Shown: in pieces, positions 19,732 through 29,079 of the stretch
How the letters are laid out: each line of letters starts with the position of its first letter
Numbering within the stretch: position 1 is the stretch's first letter
Source of the DNA: Semisulcospira habei
Lineage: Eukaryota; Mollusca; Gastropoda; Semisulcospiridae
DNA: 64,000 bases
Assembly: GCA_036245525.1 (NCBI GenBank)
Contig: BTPG01000004.1
Location: 230,512,084 to 230,576,083, forward strand
Direction: 5' to 3'
The notes under the pieces: generated by a model
Seen by the model: the letters and a program-made list of their open reading frames with translations, nothing else
The model's database searches: none
Told to the model about the DNA's origin: nothing
Translations under genes and position numbers: made by a program

Positions 19732-19804
19732 TGGAACCCGTAATCGAACTTCGCACCTTTAGCATTGGTGGCAGGCGCCTTAACCACTGCGCCACGGACC
19801 GCTC
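19732..19804 (-). ncRNA. tRNA-derived SINE head (A and B boxes)
   Basis: The minus strand reads GTGGCGCAGTGGTTAAGGCG (A-box type) and, about 44 bases on, AAGTTCGATTACGGGTTCC (a degenerate B box GTTCGATTAC). Acceptor-stem pairing for a real tRNA is not evident. The sequence leftwards on the minus strand (TCTCTGGGTACTCCGGTTC at about 19655-19673) looks like a SINE body. Pol III transcription is inferred. Confidence 0.65.
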
Positions 19805-19957
19805 CTTCACTGTCAAGACAGAAGCACTTTTGTACAAATCTTGGAGCACGCAGCGCTTCGACAATGACATCATACAGGCAGACAAACACGTCTGTGTGCA
19901 GTGTGACCTTCGAGTTGACCTCTGCATGTCAATTCAGGTTGAAACATCGACTATGAT

Positions 19958-20031
19958 ATAGTCCAAGGGTGGTGCGAGAATAGCTTGGCGCCTGAAGGCA
20001 CCAAGCTATTCTGGCACCACCCTTGGACTAT
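19958..20031. repeat. Dispersed hairpin repeat, copy 3 (ATTC subtype)
   Basis: ATAGTCCAAGGGTGGTGC...AGAATAGCTTGGCGCC pairs with its complement ending GGACTAT. The subtype change CCAAGGGTGG/CCACCCTTGG is matched on both arms. Confidence 0.9.
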
Positions 20032-20139
20032 CAAGGTGGATATAACTTCTATTATAATAGTATTTCTGGGCCGAGTGAACCAAGTACATTAACTTGACAA
20101 CAACTTTTAGCGTTCAAAGCTACTCTGTTCAAAGGCTGT

Positions 20140-20300
20140 TTTTTTTTTTTGTTGTTTGTTTGTGTTTTTTTTTTTTTTTTTTTTTTTGTTGGGGGGGGGG
20201 GGGGGGGGGGGGGTTTCTGAAGCAGGGAATTAGGCATTGGGTGTGCAGGTCAATCATTGCAGCGAAGAGTAGTTTTTTTTTTGGGGGGGGGGACAGGGGG
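20140..20300. repeat. Poly-T / poly-G low complexity
   Basis: T runs followed by a G run of more than 20, then a shorter T/G run. A second T run is at about 20716-20744. Frames read here are compositional. Confidence 0.9.
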
Positions 20301-20713
20301 GAGGGGGTCACCGAGCCGTTCAAGCACTGCCTTTTAAGCTGCCAAATTCGATCCAGTCTCTTCTGCACTCGTTTTTGTATTAGAAGAACTGGCAAACAAT
20401 TGATGTACAAACTACTTATAGCAAAGTCGGGCAAAGTCGCTTTGTTCAAAAGTCCCGAAAGCCCTATTTCTAAATGACTTAGCTTACAACAAACTTAGGA
20501 TATCAAAACATTAAAAATTGGTTCCCTTGGTGATTTGTTATATCCAAACTTTATTGTACTGTTTGTTACGCTGTACATAATCCATAATATCCACTTATGT
20601 TCGCCTACTTGTAAAGCGACCAGAAAGTGTTAGACAACATTGAGAACCCGTTGCGTTAGCGAATATTGGCAATAAAAACCCGGCCTGCAGCAGATCGCTG
20701 TAATTTGTCCTCT

Positions 20714-20747
<34 letters not shown>

Positions 20748-20890
20748 CTGTTCAGTTGGAATTCCCGAAAATCTTATCTCTGAAATGGTCACGGCAAATC
20801 GTCGTACTCGTGACTTTGCTTACCTAGTACGTACTCTTAACCCTTATCATTCGGAATACACCAGTGTGTGAAATAAGTTTGACTACAATT

Positions 20891-20958
20891 GTTCAAGGGT
20901 AGTGCCAGGATAGCTTGGCGCCTCTAGGCGCCAAGCTATTCTGGCACCACCCTTGAAC
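20891..20958. repeat. Dispersed hairpin repeat, copy 4 (ATTC subtype) with flanks
   Basis: GTTCAAGGGTAGTGCCAGG to CCTTGAAC. The left flank (from about 20838, TTAACCCTTATCATTCGG) and right flank (TAAAGCCATTGGT) recur, inverted, around copy 5, so the mobile unit is at least 130 bases. Confidence 0.9.
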
Positions 20959-20993
20959 TAAAGCCATTGGTACTATACTATATCTTATTTGTA

Positions 20994-21206
20994 AGTCCTT
21001 TGAGGACTGTCGCAGAGCTAGCCTTAAGGACAAGCGGCTCAGGAGAAAAAACAGAGATGCCGCAACTCAGAACCCTGGCTATACCTCCCCCTGCAGCCAC
21101 TGCGGTCGAACCTGCCTGTCCCGGATTGGCCTCCGCAGCCACGAACAAGCCTGCAGACGTCGTGGGCAAGCCCTATAAAATCTTCGTTCGCGAAGTCAAG
21201 CCAAGA
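20994..21206 (+). pseudogene. 3' fragment of the LINE also at 62315-64000
   Basis: Encodes the same C-terminus as the right-edge LINE: RASLKDKRLRRKNRDAA, then a Cys/His module C-S-H-C-G-R-T-C...H-E-Q-A-C, then the 3' UTR with the hairpin CTTCGTTCGCGAAG and the same CAAGCCAAGA end. Only the last 213 bases remain, which is typical of 5' truncation. It has no coding capacity of its own. Confidence 0.85.
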
Positions 21207-21327
21207 CTGAAGTACTATAATGTAGCTTGCATATGGCAGTGTACAAATTTGAAGCTTTCAGCCTCAGTATGATGTGGGTTAAGGGAGTTCCAGACTACAT
21301 GGCTCTGAGATGCCCATGTCAGCCGTT

Positions 21328-21420
21328 TTAACCTGTTGGCTGTCTGCAGCGCTTTTTGTCGAGGTGATTCCTGCAGGAATCACATGACAACTAAAGCGCT
21401 AGCGACAGGTAAAAGGTTAA
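21328..21420. mobile_element. TTAA-flanked palindromic MITE (piggyBac-like), copy 1
   Basis: TTAA at both ends (21328-21331, 21417-21420). Between them is a near-complete palindrome: CCTGTTGGCTGTC... with a GTGATTCC/GGAATCAC centre. TTAA duplication is the piggyBac signature; no transposase was seen. Confidence 0.7.
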
Positions 21421-22126
21421 CACTGCCCTTCACTGATTTGGTCACTTGTGCTCGGAATACCCTCGCGGCTGGGTCCAAGTTCCATCACGCAATGATAATG
21501 GTCTGAGTCTCTGTGACTTTGCCAGACCACAGTCGGTACTTCACAGCGGCGTAGTGACTTGCATTTTCAGGAAATGTTTTCACTAGTTTACCTCACTAGT
21601 TTAACGTCTTCGGGCCAACAGCCGTGCGCGGGCCCACCGAGGCCCTCGAGGGCCCGATGACTTTTGCTTATTGGGCTACGACGGGTCAGTAGACGAAGTA
21701 ATTAATTATCTGCTTTTCCAGTAGTTGGATGCAAACCACGAAGTAGAAATAAAATCGAATCGACACACTTGTGAAAATATGACTCGAAAAGGTCTTCCTC
21801 TACACAGTTATCCCCCGCCCCAACCCCCTCCTCCCTCCCACCCCCACCCTCGAACCCTCATCCCCCGTGACATGGTGCTTCGCTCATAATATTTTGGTCA
21901 TAAAATACAGCGGTACCTGTTTTGAGCGAACACTCCTACGAGAGACCAACTGTCGTTAAGGTCACCGAAATGATGGTCTTTGAAGGCCCACTACCGCCGT
22001 AACTGTTTGTGATGAAGCTCTATGCTCGTGCATAATGCTCACACAGTAGGATTAGTATGGTACGGGTTTTGTTAACGGTTTGTTTGTGCCGATAGTCCGG
22101 GTGGCATTAGGCTCCACGGGAAATCT
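21421..22126. other. Intergenic DNA with C-rich tract
   Basis: Contains a C-rich low-complexity stretch near 21812-21865. No gene or repeat partner recognised. Confidence 0.5.
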
Positions 22127-22145
22127 GTAAGACATGGTTACTTAC

Positions 22146-23114
22146 TTACTTACGCCTGTCACCCCTACCCGGGTATAGGCCGTCGACGAGAGACCTCCAG
22201 CAACTCCTGTCCTGTGCTTCTCCTTCGATTCTACTCCAGGTGGTTCCCAGTCTCTTGATGTCTGCTTGGAGGTCTCGACGCCAGGAGTTTCTCGGCCTAC
22301 CTCTTTTCCTCTTTCCTTGGGGGTTCCATGACAATGCCTGCCTAGTGATACTGGAAGCTGGCTTTCTCAGACTATGACCGATCCATCCCCATCTTCTTCG
22401 CCCAATTTCATTCTTTGCTGTTATCTGCTCTGTTCTCTCCCAGAGTCTGACGTTGCTGATCTTCTCTGGCCAGTGGATTTTCAAAATTCTTCTAAGGCAA
22501 CTGTTCATGAAGGTCTGTACTCTGTTGACTGTGGTTTTTGTCAATCTCCAAGTCTCTGCTCCATATAGGAGAACTGCTTTTACATTGGAGTTGAAAATCC
22601 GGACTTTGGTGTGTTGTGACAGCTCTCTGGAACTCCACACTTTTTTCAACTGGAGAAAGGCTGCTCTGGCTTTACCGATTCGTGCTCTGACATCTGCATC
22701 AGTGCCGCCTTTTTTGTCTATGATGCTCCCGAGATAGGTGAAGGACTCCACTTCCTCCAACGGGGTGCCAGCAAGCAAGACTGGTTCTTCCCTGGTTGCG
22801 TTCAGCCTCATTGTCTTTGTTTTCTGTTTGTGAATGGTGAGGCCCACTTGGGACGAGATGTCAGCAAGCCTCGTGGTCTTGTCCTGCATTTGTTGATGAG
22901 TGTGGGACAGTAATGCCAAGTCGTCTGCAAAATCGAGGTCGTCAAGCTGTGTCCACAGTGTCCACTGTATTCCACTTCGTCTTGCTCTGTGGTCATCTTC
23001 ATGACCCAGTCTATGGCCAGTAGGAAGAGGAACGGAGACAGCAGACACCCCTGCCTGACACCAGTTCTGACCTGGAGCTCCCTGGTGAACTGCCCTTCGT
23101 GGATCACGCGACAT
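22146..23114 (-). CDS. LINE ORF part 3: RT FADD motif and C-terminal domain
   Basis: The true continuation starts at about 22960: LDDLDFADDLALLSH carries the catalytic FADD, then QVGLTIHKQKTK, FTYLGSIIDKKGG, a thumb-like region (VLLYGAETWRLTK) and a basic tail GKRKRGRPRNSWRRD. The first 50 residues before this are out-of-frame reading. Ends at a natural stop 5 bases from the 3' tail. Confidence 0.88.
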   Translation of the reverse strand: MSRDPRRAVHQGAPGQNWCQAGVSAVSVPLPTGHRLGHEDDHRARRSGIQWTLWTQLDDLDFADDLALLSHTHQQMQDKTTRLADISSQVGLTIHKQKTKTMRLNATREEPVLLAGTPLEEVESFTYLGSIIDKKGGTDADVRARIGKARAAFLQLKKVWSSRELSQHTKVRIFNSNVKAVLLYGAETWRLTKTTVNRVQTFMNSCLRRILKIHWPEKISNVRLWERTEQITAKNEIGRRRWGWIGHSLRKPASSITRQALSWNPQGKRKRGRPRNSWRRDLQADIKRLGTTWSRIEGEAQDRSCWRSLVDGLYPGRGDRRK

Positions 23115-24073
23115 GTCATGCCATCATAGCTGCTCTTGATCAGGCGGACGAGCTTTGTGGGTACACCGTAGTGTCGTAGGAGTTTCCACAGAGTCTCTCG
23201 GTCCACGCTGTCAAATGCTTTCTCATAATCCACAAAGTTGACGTACAGCGGGGAGCTCCACTCCAGAGACTGTTCCACGATGATGCGGAGAGTGGCGATC
23301 TGGTCTGTACATGATCGGTTCTTCCTGAATCCTGCTTGCTGGTCTCTCAGCTGGGGGTCAACGGAGCTCTTCATTCTCTCTAGGATGATCCTGTTGAAGA
23401 CCTTTCCTGGTACTGCCAGCAAGGTGATTCCTCTGTAGTTGGAACACTTGCTGAGGTCGCCTTTCTTGGGAAGCTTGATTAGGTACCCCTCCTTCCAGTC
23501 AGCTGGCATCACCTCCTCTTCCCAGATCTTTCCAAACAGTGGGTACAGCATCTCCACTGTTGTCTCTAGGTCTGCTTTCAGAGACTCCGCTGGGATGCCA
23601 TCTGGCCCTGCTGCTTTGCCATTCTTCAAAAATGCCACTGCTCTTCTGATCTCTTCCCGGCTGGGTCTGTCACAGCTGATGGGTAGGTCGGTCTCTGCCG
23701 GCTGGATGTCTGGTGGGTCGGGTGGGCTAGGTCTGTTCAGTAACTCTTCAAAATACTCGGCCCATCTGTCGAGTTGGTCTGCTCTGTCTGCAATAGGCTT
23801 GCCTTCTTTGTCTTTTACTGGTCTTTCTGTATGGCCATACTTGCCCGACAATCTTCTGGTAATGTCGTAGAGCTGTTTCATGTTACCGCTGCCTGCTGCC
23901 TTTTCTGCCTCTGCTGCCAGGCTGTCTGTGTAGGACCTCTTGTCTGCCCTGATACTCCTCTTCACCTCGCGGTTGGCTTCCGAGTATTCCCCCTGTGCCC
24001 TTGCTTTGGCTGCTCTCGTGCGACTGTTGTTGACAACTGCTTTCTTCTGCTTCCTCACTTCTATCTTCTTCAA
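22808..24073 (-). CDS. LINE ORF part 2: reverse transcriptase core
   Basis: Contains the RT motifs KNGKAAGPDGIPAE, a PKKGDLSKCSNYRGI block, QAGFRKNRSCTDQI, FVDYEKAFDSVDR (catalytic D) and GVRQGCLLSPFLF. It then leaves frame just before the FADD motif, because of indels near 22955-22985 seen by comparison with the copy at 38.3 kb. The preceding linker is rich in Lys, Arg and Glu. Together with its neighbours it once formed a single ORF. It cannot make a complete enzyme in this copy. Confidence 0.88.
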   Translation of the reverse strand: MKKIEVRKQKKAVVNNSRTRAAKARAQGEYSEANREVKRSIRADKRSYTDSLAAEAEKAAGSGNMKQLYDITRRLSGKYGHTERPVKDKEGKPIADRADQLDRWAEYFEELLNRPSPPDPPDIQPAETDLPISCDRPSREEIRRAVAFLKNGKAAGPDGIPAESLKADLETTVEMLYPLFGKIWEEEVMPADWKEGYLIKLPKKGDLSKCSNYRGITLLAVPGKVFNRIILERMKSSVDPQLRDQQAGFRKNRSCTDQIATLRIIVEQSLEWSSPLYVNFVDYEKAFDSVDRETLWKLLRHYGVPTKLVRLIKSSYDGMTCRVIHEGQFTRELQVRTGVRQGCLLSPFLFLLAIDWVMKMTTEQDEVEYSGHCGHSLTTSILQTTWHYCPTLINKCRTRPRGLLTSRPKWASPFTNRKQRQ

Positions 24074-25155
24074 GGTCTGTGCCGACAGCCAGTCCTTGTG
24101 ATGGTGTTTCCTGAACCTACAGTGTCTTTGCAGGTTGAGTTCAGCGCCTTTCTAACTGCCTTCCACTGCTGCTCTGTGGTGACTGCCTCTTCATTTACTA
24201 GCTCCTGTAGCGCTTGAAACCGGTTGGACAGCACCAGTTTGAACTCTTCTCTAACTCCAGTTTCTCTCAGGAGGCCTACATTATAGCGCTGTCTTCTTGT
24301 TGTCTCTGTGCGGCTTTTCTTTAGCTTGAGCTTCATTCTTAAGGTAAGCAGATGGTGGTCTGAGGCGATATCTGCTCCCCTCCTCACTCGAACATCTTGA
24401 AGGGATCTTCTAAATTTCTTGCTATTGCAGATATGGTCTATTTGGTTCTCTGTTGTATGGTCAGGCGAGACCCAAGTTGCTTTGTGTATTCTTCTGTGTG
24501 GGAAGATGCTGCCTCCAATGACAAGTCGGTTTAGAGCACAAAAGTCTACAAACCTCTCCCCGTTCTCACTCATCTCCGAGCCTAGTCCCTGTCTCCCCAT
24601 CACCTCTTCGTATCCGGTGTTGTCCTCCCCTATTTTGGCATTAAAATCGCCCATGACGATGGTGATGTCTCGCTCCGCACATTTGTCCACGGCACTCTGG
24701 AGTCGGTCGTAGAACTCTTGTTTCTCTTCCTCGTCACTGTCATTAGTGGGCGCATAACACTGGATGACGTTCAGCTTGAGCTTTTTCTTGGTTCTAAAGG
24801 CTGCTGTGATAATTCTTGGCCCAAGAGGTTCCCAGCCCATCAGCGCGCTCTGTGCCACTGGTGACAGCATGAATGCTACTCCTTCTGTATGGGGGGCATT
24901 CTCCTCTTCGTGACCTGAATACAGAATCATCTCCCCACTTAACAGCCTTTTCTGGCCAGACTGCGTCCATCTGGCTTCACTGACACCTAGCAGGGAAAGG
25001 TTGTACTTTTGCATTTCCGCTGCTATCTGGGCGGCCTTGCCGCTCTGGTACATGGTCTTGACGTTCCATGTGCCCATGGTTGTGTCCCTGGATAGAGAGA
25101 GGCGGCTCGGTCCTGTGGCTTCCGAAGACTTCCGGCTTTCACCACAGGACGTCAT
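24070..25155 (-). CDS. LINE ORF part 1: APE-type endonuclease domain
   Basis: The endonuclease begins with MGTWNVKTM (ATG at 25077) and holds the APE/EEP landmarks in order: GTWNVKT, SEARW, YAPTND, MGDFNAKIG, TENQIDHI and SDHHLL. It would nick the target to prime reverse transcription. The frame ends early because one C in a CCC run near 24116 is missing relative to the copy at 37.5-40.2 kb; the missing continuation is in the next frame. Mollusc homologues are often annotated as craniofacial development protein 2-like, which reflects this endonuclease. Broken by one base; otherwise complete. Confidence 0.88.
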   Translation of the reverse strand: MTSCGESRKSSEATGPSRLSLSRDTTMGTWNVKTMYQSGKAAQIAAEMQKYNLSLLGVSEARWTQSGQKRLLSGEMILYSGHEEENAPHTEGVAFMLSPVAQSALMGWEPLGPRIITAAFRTKKKLKLNVIQCYAPTNDSDEEEKQEFYDRLQSAVDKCAERDITIVMGDFNAKIGEDNTGYEEVMGRQGLGSEMSENGERFVDFCALNRLVIGGSIFPHRRIHKATWVSPDHTTENQIDHICNSKKFRRSLQDVRVRRGADIASDHHLLTLRMKLKLKKSRTETTRRQRYNVGLLRETGVREEFKLVLSNRFQALQELVNEEAVTTEQQWKAVRKALNSTCKDTVGSGNTITRTGCRHRP

Positions 25156-25447
25156 AAGTCTTCTGGTAGAAGAACCTTCCTCCTCCAGGAAAGGAATTAC
25201 TGTTAGTCTTTTCGTCGGCGTTTTTGTAGCTATTTCCTTTTTTGCAGGGTGGGGAAGCTACCCCCACGCCCAACCCCCTTACTAGGAGGACCAGGGGTTT
25301 TCTGTCGGGGTCACCTTCCCTTAGACCATGTTGGTTCACGGCACCTTATTTCATTCGGTGCACCCCTCTCACGAGGGACCCCCTATCCACCACCCAGGGG
25401 ACGCGCCTCAACGCCATATGGTCCCAGCGCGAGGTAAGACATGGTTA

Positions 25448-25984
25448 GCACGGGATTTTTAGTGAGTTCTGTTTAGTGAGTTCTAGGTGGAAGCTGTGTC
25501 TGTCAGAGGTCTAGATCGGTAGTACGGGCTGTCTTGTCGTATGGAACGGTTGTTTGAGATACCTAACCCATATTCCAAGTCTCTGAAGCCTAGATTTCAG
25601 AGTTCTTGTAAAGAGTGGAACGACGGACGCCGAGACGTCGAGTCACAGGTGGGACCTACGTGAGGTCATCCCTCCAGCTCTTCACTGAGAGTGAGTCTGA
25701 CCGGGACCAAGACACCCGAGTCAAAGCGAGAACTGCGCAACAGTACGAGAACGAGGACGTCCGTGCCAAAGAGACAGGACGGCAAGAAGAAGCGTACGAC
25801 GAAGGACTTTCACGCCTAGACGTGAGAAGGACCAACGTAACCAGGCAATAAAATCAAACAGGTTGGAGACAGTGTGAAACTAAAACCTAGCCTGGCAAAG
25901 ATATTGTGATTTGTGTGTATGTGATTTGGATGCAGTGGGGAAGGTGGAGTGTATATAGTCTGATAATCTTTTAAGCGTTTCTTT
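25448..25984. other. DNA between LINE and LTR-like repeat
   Basis: Contains a short acidic/basic open frame (25615-25851) followed by AATAAAA; no family recognised. Confidence 0.4.
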
Positions 25985-26131
25985 TCTTATTGTATAAAAG
26001 TCACTTTAGAAAGGGAGCCCGTGTGTTGTGTTTTACCGCATGAATGCGCCCGTCTGAGTCAGTGGCGGTGTATGCGTCTGTTGCGTGAGAGTCTGTACGT
26101 GCGACTGTGGGCAAGTCTGCGTGCGTTACAC
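25985..26131. repeat. LTR-like end repeat, copy 1
   Basis: From TGTATAAAAGTCACTTTAG to GCGTTACA. An inverted copy begins TGTAACGCACGCAG at 62127, exactly where the LINE at 58.9-62.1 kb stops. TG...CA-type ends and a TATAAAA box suggest an LTR, but no internal retroelement was seen. Confidence 0.6.
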
Positions 26132-26205
26132 TGTTCAAAGATCCATTTTTGTAACAGATGGTTACGAAACGCTACAATGACACAGCTTATGGTCTAGCTA
26201 TGGTT

Positions 26206-26581
26206 CAACAAACCAAGGGGAATTACTCAGCGCTGGACAGACGAACAGTTAGATCCCCTGCCCCCGCCTATCAGGCACCCATTCGCCAGCCCACAGAGAA
26301 ATACGCAGGTATATAACAAGACGATCATCTACATCCCTAAAAAGGATGCATCAGGTCTCTTATATAACCCATGTCTTTCTCCGGAACTTAGGAAGTAGGC
26401 AGGAGAAACATACATACACAAACACGAAGGTGCATTACTATATGTGGTCAAGTAAATACCCTGAATTCCCACAGTAGATGCACAGAACATTACACAACAA
26501 TGTAACGATACAAATTTTGCCTCGAGTTATACTGAGATACTCACAAACCAGATAGGTGAGGCTAGCGCTGGCAGAATTGTA
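26206..26581 (+). repeat. 376-bp satellite-like repeat, copy 2
   Basis: Starts CAACAAACCAAGGGG; the next unit starts with the same words at 26582. Head-to-tail pair. Confidence 0.92.
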
Positions 26582-27186
26582 CAACAAACCAAGGGGAATT
26601 ACTCAGCGCTGGACAGACGAACAGTTAGATCCCCTGCCCCCGCCTATCAGGCACCCATTCGCCAGCCCACAGAGAAATACGCAGGTATATAACAAGACGA
26701 TCATCTACATCCCTAAAAAGGATGCATCAGGTCTCTTATATAACCCATGTCTTTCTCCGGAACTTAGGAAGTAGGCAGGAGAAACATACATACACAAACA
26801 CGAAGGTGCATGTGGTCGAGTAAATACCCTGAATTCCCACAGTAAACATTGTTGTGTAATGTTCTGTGCATCTACTGTGGGAATTCAGGGTATTTACTCG
26901 ACCACATATAGTAATGCACCTTCGTGTTTGTGTATGTATGTTTCTCCTGCCTACTTCCTAAGTTCCGGAGAAAGACATGGGTTATATAAGAGACCTGATG
27001 CATCCTTTTTAGGGATGTAGATGATCGTCTTGTTATATACCTGCGTATTTCTCTGTGGGCTGGCGAATGGGTGCCTGATAGGCGGGGGCAGGGGATCTAA
27101 CTGTTCGTCTGTCCAGCGCTGAGTAATTCCCCTTGGTTTGTTGTACAATTCTGCCAGCGCTAGCCTCACCTATCTGGTTTGTGAGT
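26539..27186. repeat. 648-bp near-perfect palindrome of the satellite unit
   Basis: Arms 26539-26844 and 26873-27186 are inverse complements; the only clear difference is an 8-base indel (TTACTATA type) near 26812. The 28-base spacer is unpaired satellite sequence. Identical 72-residue reading frames on opposite strands (26556-26774, 26951-27169) are a by-product. Confidence 0.97.
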
Positions 27187-27214
27187 AGCTATGGTTCACT
27201 TAGACACAGGACAA

Positions 27215-27607
27215 TTGATTGATTGTACATTGCTTAACGTCCCGACAGCAACAAGGCTTTCTCAGGACGAGCCTGCACTGCTTGTGAAAAAAAACAACTA
27301 AACAAAACATTGAATGTATGTAGTCGCCAGCCGGTCAAATACATTAAATAAACCTAACACGGTGATGGGGCCTAAATAAAGCCAAGACCATTTAGCAACA
27401 CACATCCAATATCAAGAGCTACAGGCAGTGCAGACAGTAGGGAGAGTTTTAAAAAGGCAAATACAGGTGAATGGACAAGGGGTAGACAGAAACACATGCC
27501 CCAGAATAGAGAGATAAACCCACCCTGTGGGGCTGACCAGGGTGACCCTGGGAACTAAAAAATACCTAACCCCACCCAAGTCCCCCAGGGCAGACCCGGG
27601 TGGGGTC
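27215..27607 (-). mobile_element. SINE-like element with 13-bp TSD, copy 1
   Basis: Flanked by AGACACAGGACAA at 27202-27214 and 27608-27620. On the minus strand it ends GGGACGTTAAGCAATGTAC then CAAT repeats. The same element is at 35445-35897. A Pro-, Gly- and Val-containing open stretch is shared by both copies but need not be coding. No clear A/B boxes, so it may be a LINE 3' end. Confidence 0.85.
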
Positions 27608-27620
27608 AGACACAGGACAA

Positions 27621-28302
27621 GCCAGTTCAGCACACGTTGTCTGTATATTAAGTAACCTGACAATGACTCCAATCCGTTTCTATAAATACAACGCTTTCAG
27701 TACGAGAAACAGCTAAAAATAGATTGACACACTAACGGCTGCGCAAAATAAATAAGTGCCATTATGTGTGTGCTTTTGTCGCGTATCCCAACTGCTATTA
27801 AAGTTCATTAGGCGTGCCGACAAGGCATAACAAACACAAATGGTGCATGCTGAAATGTGTCTTCAGATTTATGCTTAATGGTACTTTAATGGCACGTGAC
27901 ATCTTTTGCTTTTTAAGACTTCTGTTGTCTTTTTAAGACCTTATTTTATTGCAGGGAATGTGTCTGCACTGAAATCAGGTTCTGCTGTAATCCCCATGAA
28001 CTAGTCATAAAAATAATTTTAATCAATCACAGATGGTCGTACTCTTGATAGGCGCTTATCAGGAGAGTGCGTGTCTCCATGATTTATTTATAATCAAATT
28101 TAAATTGTACAGTACAGTCTCGATGCTATGAATCGTGGTTCTAGTGTCTGGAAAACAGGCATCAGAAATCAGGCTGCCAATAATCAACAACTCGACGCGC
28201 CCCTGTGGGTCACGGAACAAACAGATTTCTGACCTTTGCAGTTCAAAAATTCGGACTGCGATCAACGTGCAGCAAAACCTCATCAGTGCTAGATTATAGC
28301 TC
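27621..28302. other. Intergenic DNA, nothing recognised
   Basis: AT-rich unique-looking sequence. Confidence 0.5.
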
Positions 28303-28390
28303 AACCCTTTGGCTGCCGGTAGCGGTTGTTGTCGCGATGATTCCTGACGGAATCATCGCGACAAAAACCGCTACCGACAGCCAAAGGGTT
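28303..28390. mobile_element. Palindromic MITE (piggyBac-like), copy 2
   Basis: 42-base arms (28303-28344, 28349-28390) starting AACCCTTTGGCTGCCGGTAG around TGAC. Flanks read TCAA and TTAA. Related to 21328-21420 through the GGCTG...GTGATTCC/GATGATTCC centre. Confidence 0.8.
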
Positions 28391-28519
28391 AAAGCAGCTC
28401 TCACCTCACAGGGGAAAGACTATGAAATAAAGAAACGCAACATAAATTTATAAAGCGGGCGAACGATAAAGAGTTAATTCGTGGCATCTCCTTCCTGAAA
28501 AGATGTTATTAATTGTATG

Positions 28520-28922
28520 TCTTAAAATAATGCCGCGCAACATGACTAACTGCTGACTGCGGTAAATAATGCCGCGCAACATGACTAACTGCTGAATGCC
28601 GTAAATAATGCCGCTCAACATGACTAACTGCTGAATGCCGTAAATAATGCCGCGCAACATGACTAACGACTGACTGCCGTAAATAATGCCATGCAACATG
28701 ACTAATGACTGAATGCCGTAAATAATGCCGCGCAACATGACTAACAACTGACTGCCGTAAATAATGCCGCGCAACATGACTAACGACTGACTGCTGTAAA
28801 TAATGCCGCGCAACATGACTAACTGCTGAATGCCGTAAATAATGCCGCGCAACATGACTAACTGCTGAATGCCGTAAATAATGCCGCGCAACACGACTAA
28901 CGACTGACTGCCGTAAATAATA
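28520..28922. repeat. 39-bp minisatellite, left block (about 10 units)
   Basis: Unit TAAATAATGCCGCGCAACAT plus GACTAACTGCTGAATGCCG. The period is a multiple of three, so long repetitive frames appear on the minus strand; these are not considered genes. Confidence 0.95.
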
Positions 28923-29031
28923 CAATACAATACAATACAATACAATGCAATACAATACAATAATACTTTATTAATCCCTCACGGGGAAATTCACTGTCTG
29001 CCCATACAACACATGGCATCATCAATCACTC

Positions 29032-29079
<48 letters not shown>

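Larger units (their letters stand above)
22141..25433 (-). mobile_element. Full-length RTE-like LINE with 14-bp target duplication
   Basis: Flanked by GTAAGACATGGTTA at 22127-22140 and 25434-25447. It runs from a 5' UTR (also present at 58866 onwards) through an APE endonuclease and reverse transcriptase to a 3' end GGCGTAAGTAAGTAAG, a short-tandem-repeat tail typical of the RTE clade. Length 3293 bases. Only a few frameshifts disrupt it, so it is young compared with the copy at 58.9-62.1 kb. Confidence 0.9.

Noticed and set aside
19732..19804. Functional tRNA gene
   Set aside because: A- and B-box-like words are present, but the acceptor stem and a clear anticodon arm are not evident; a SINE head fits better.
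20052..20449. Poly-Lys/poly-Pro frames near 20.1-20.4 kb
   Set aside because: Translation of homopolymer runs.
25615..25851. 78-residue charged plus-strand frame
   Set aside because: No recognisable family and no second copy; could be part of an LTR element, but the evidence is too thin for a gene call.
26556..27169. Two identical 72-residue proteins on opposite strands
   Set aside because: Artefact of the satellite palindrome; the frame is not conserved in the copies at 7795 or 32735.
28448..28960. Long protein of 13-residue repeats (also 30345-30740)
   Set aside because: The 39-bp minisatellite period is a multiple of three; two frames are open together and ends are arbitrary.
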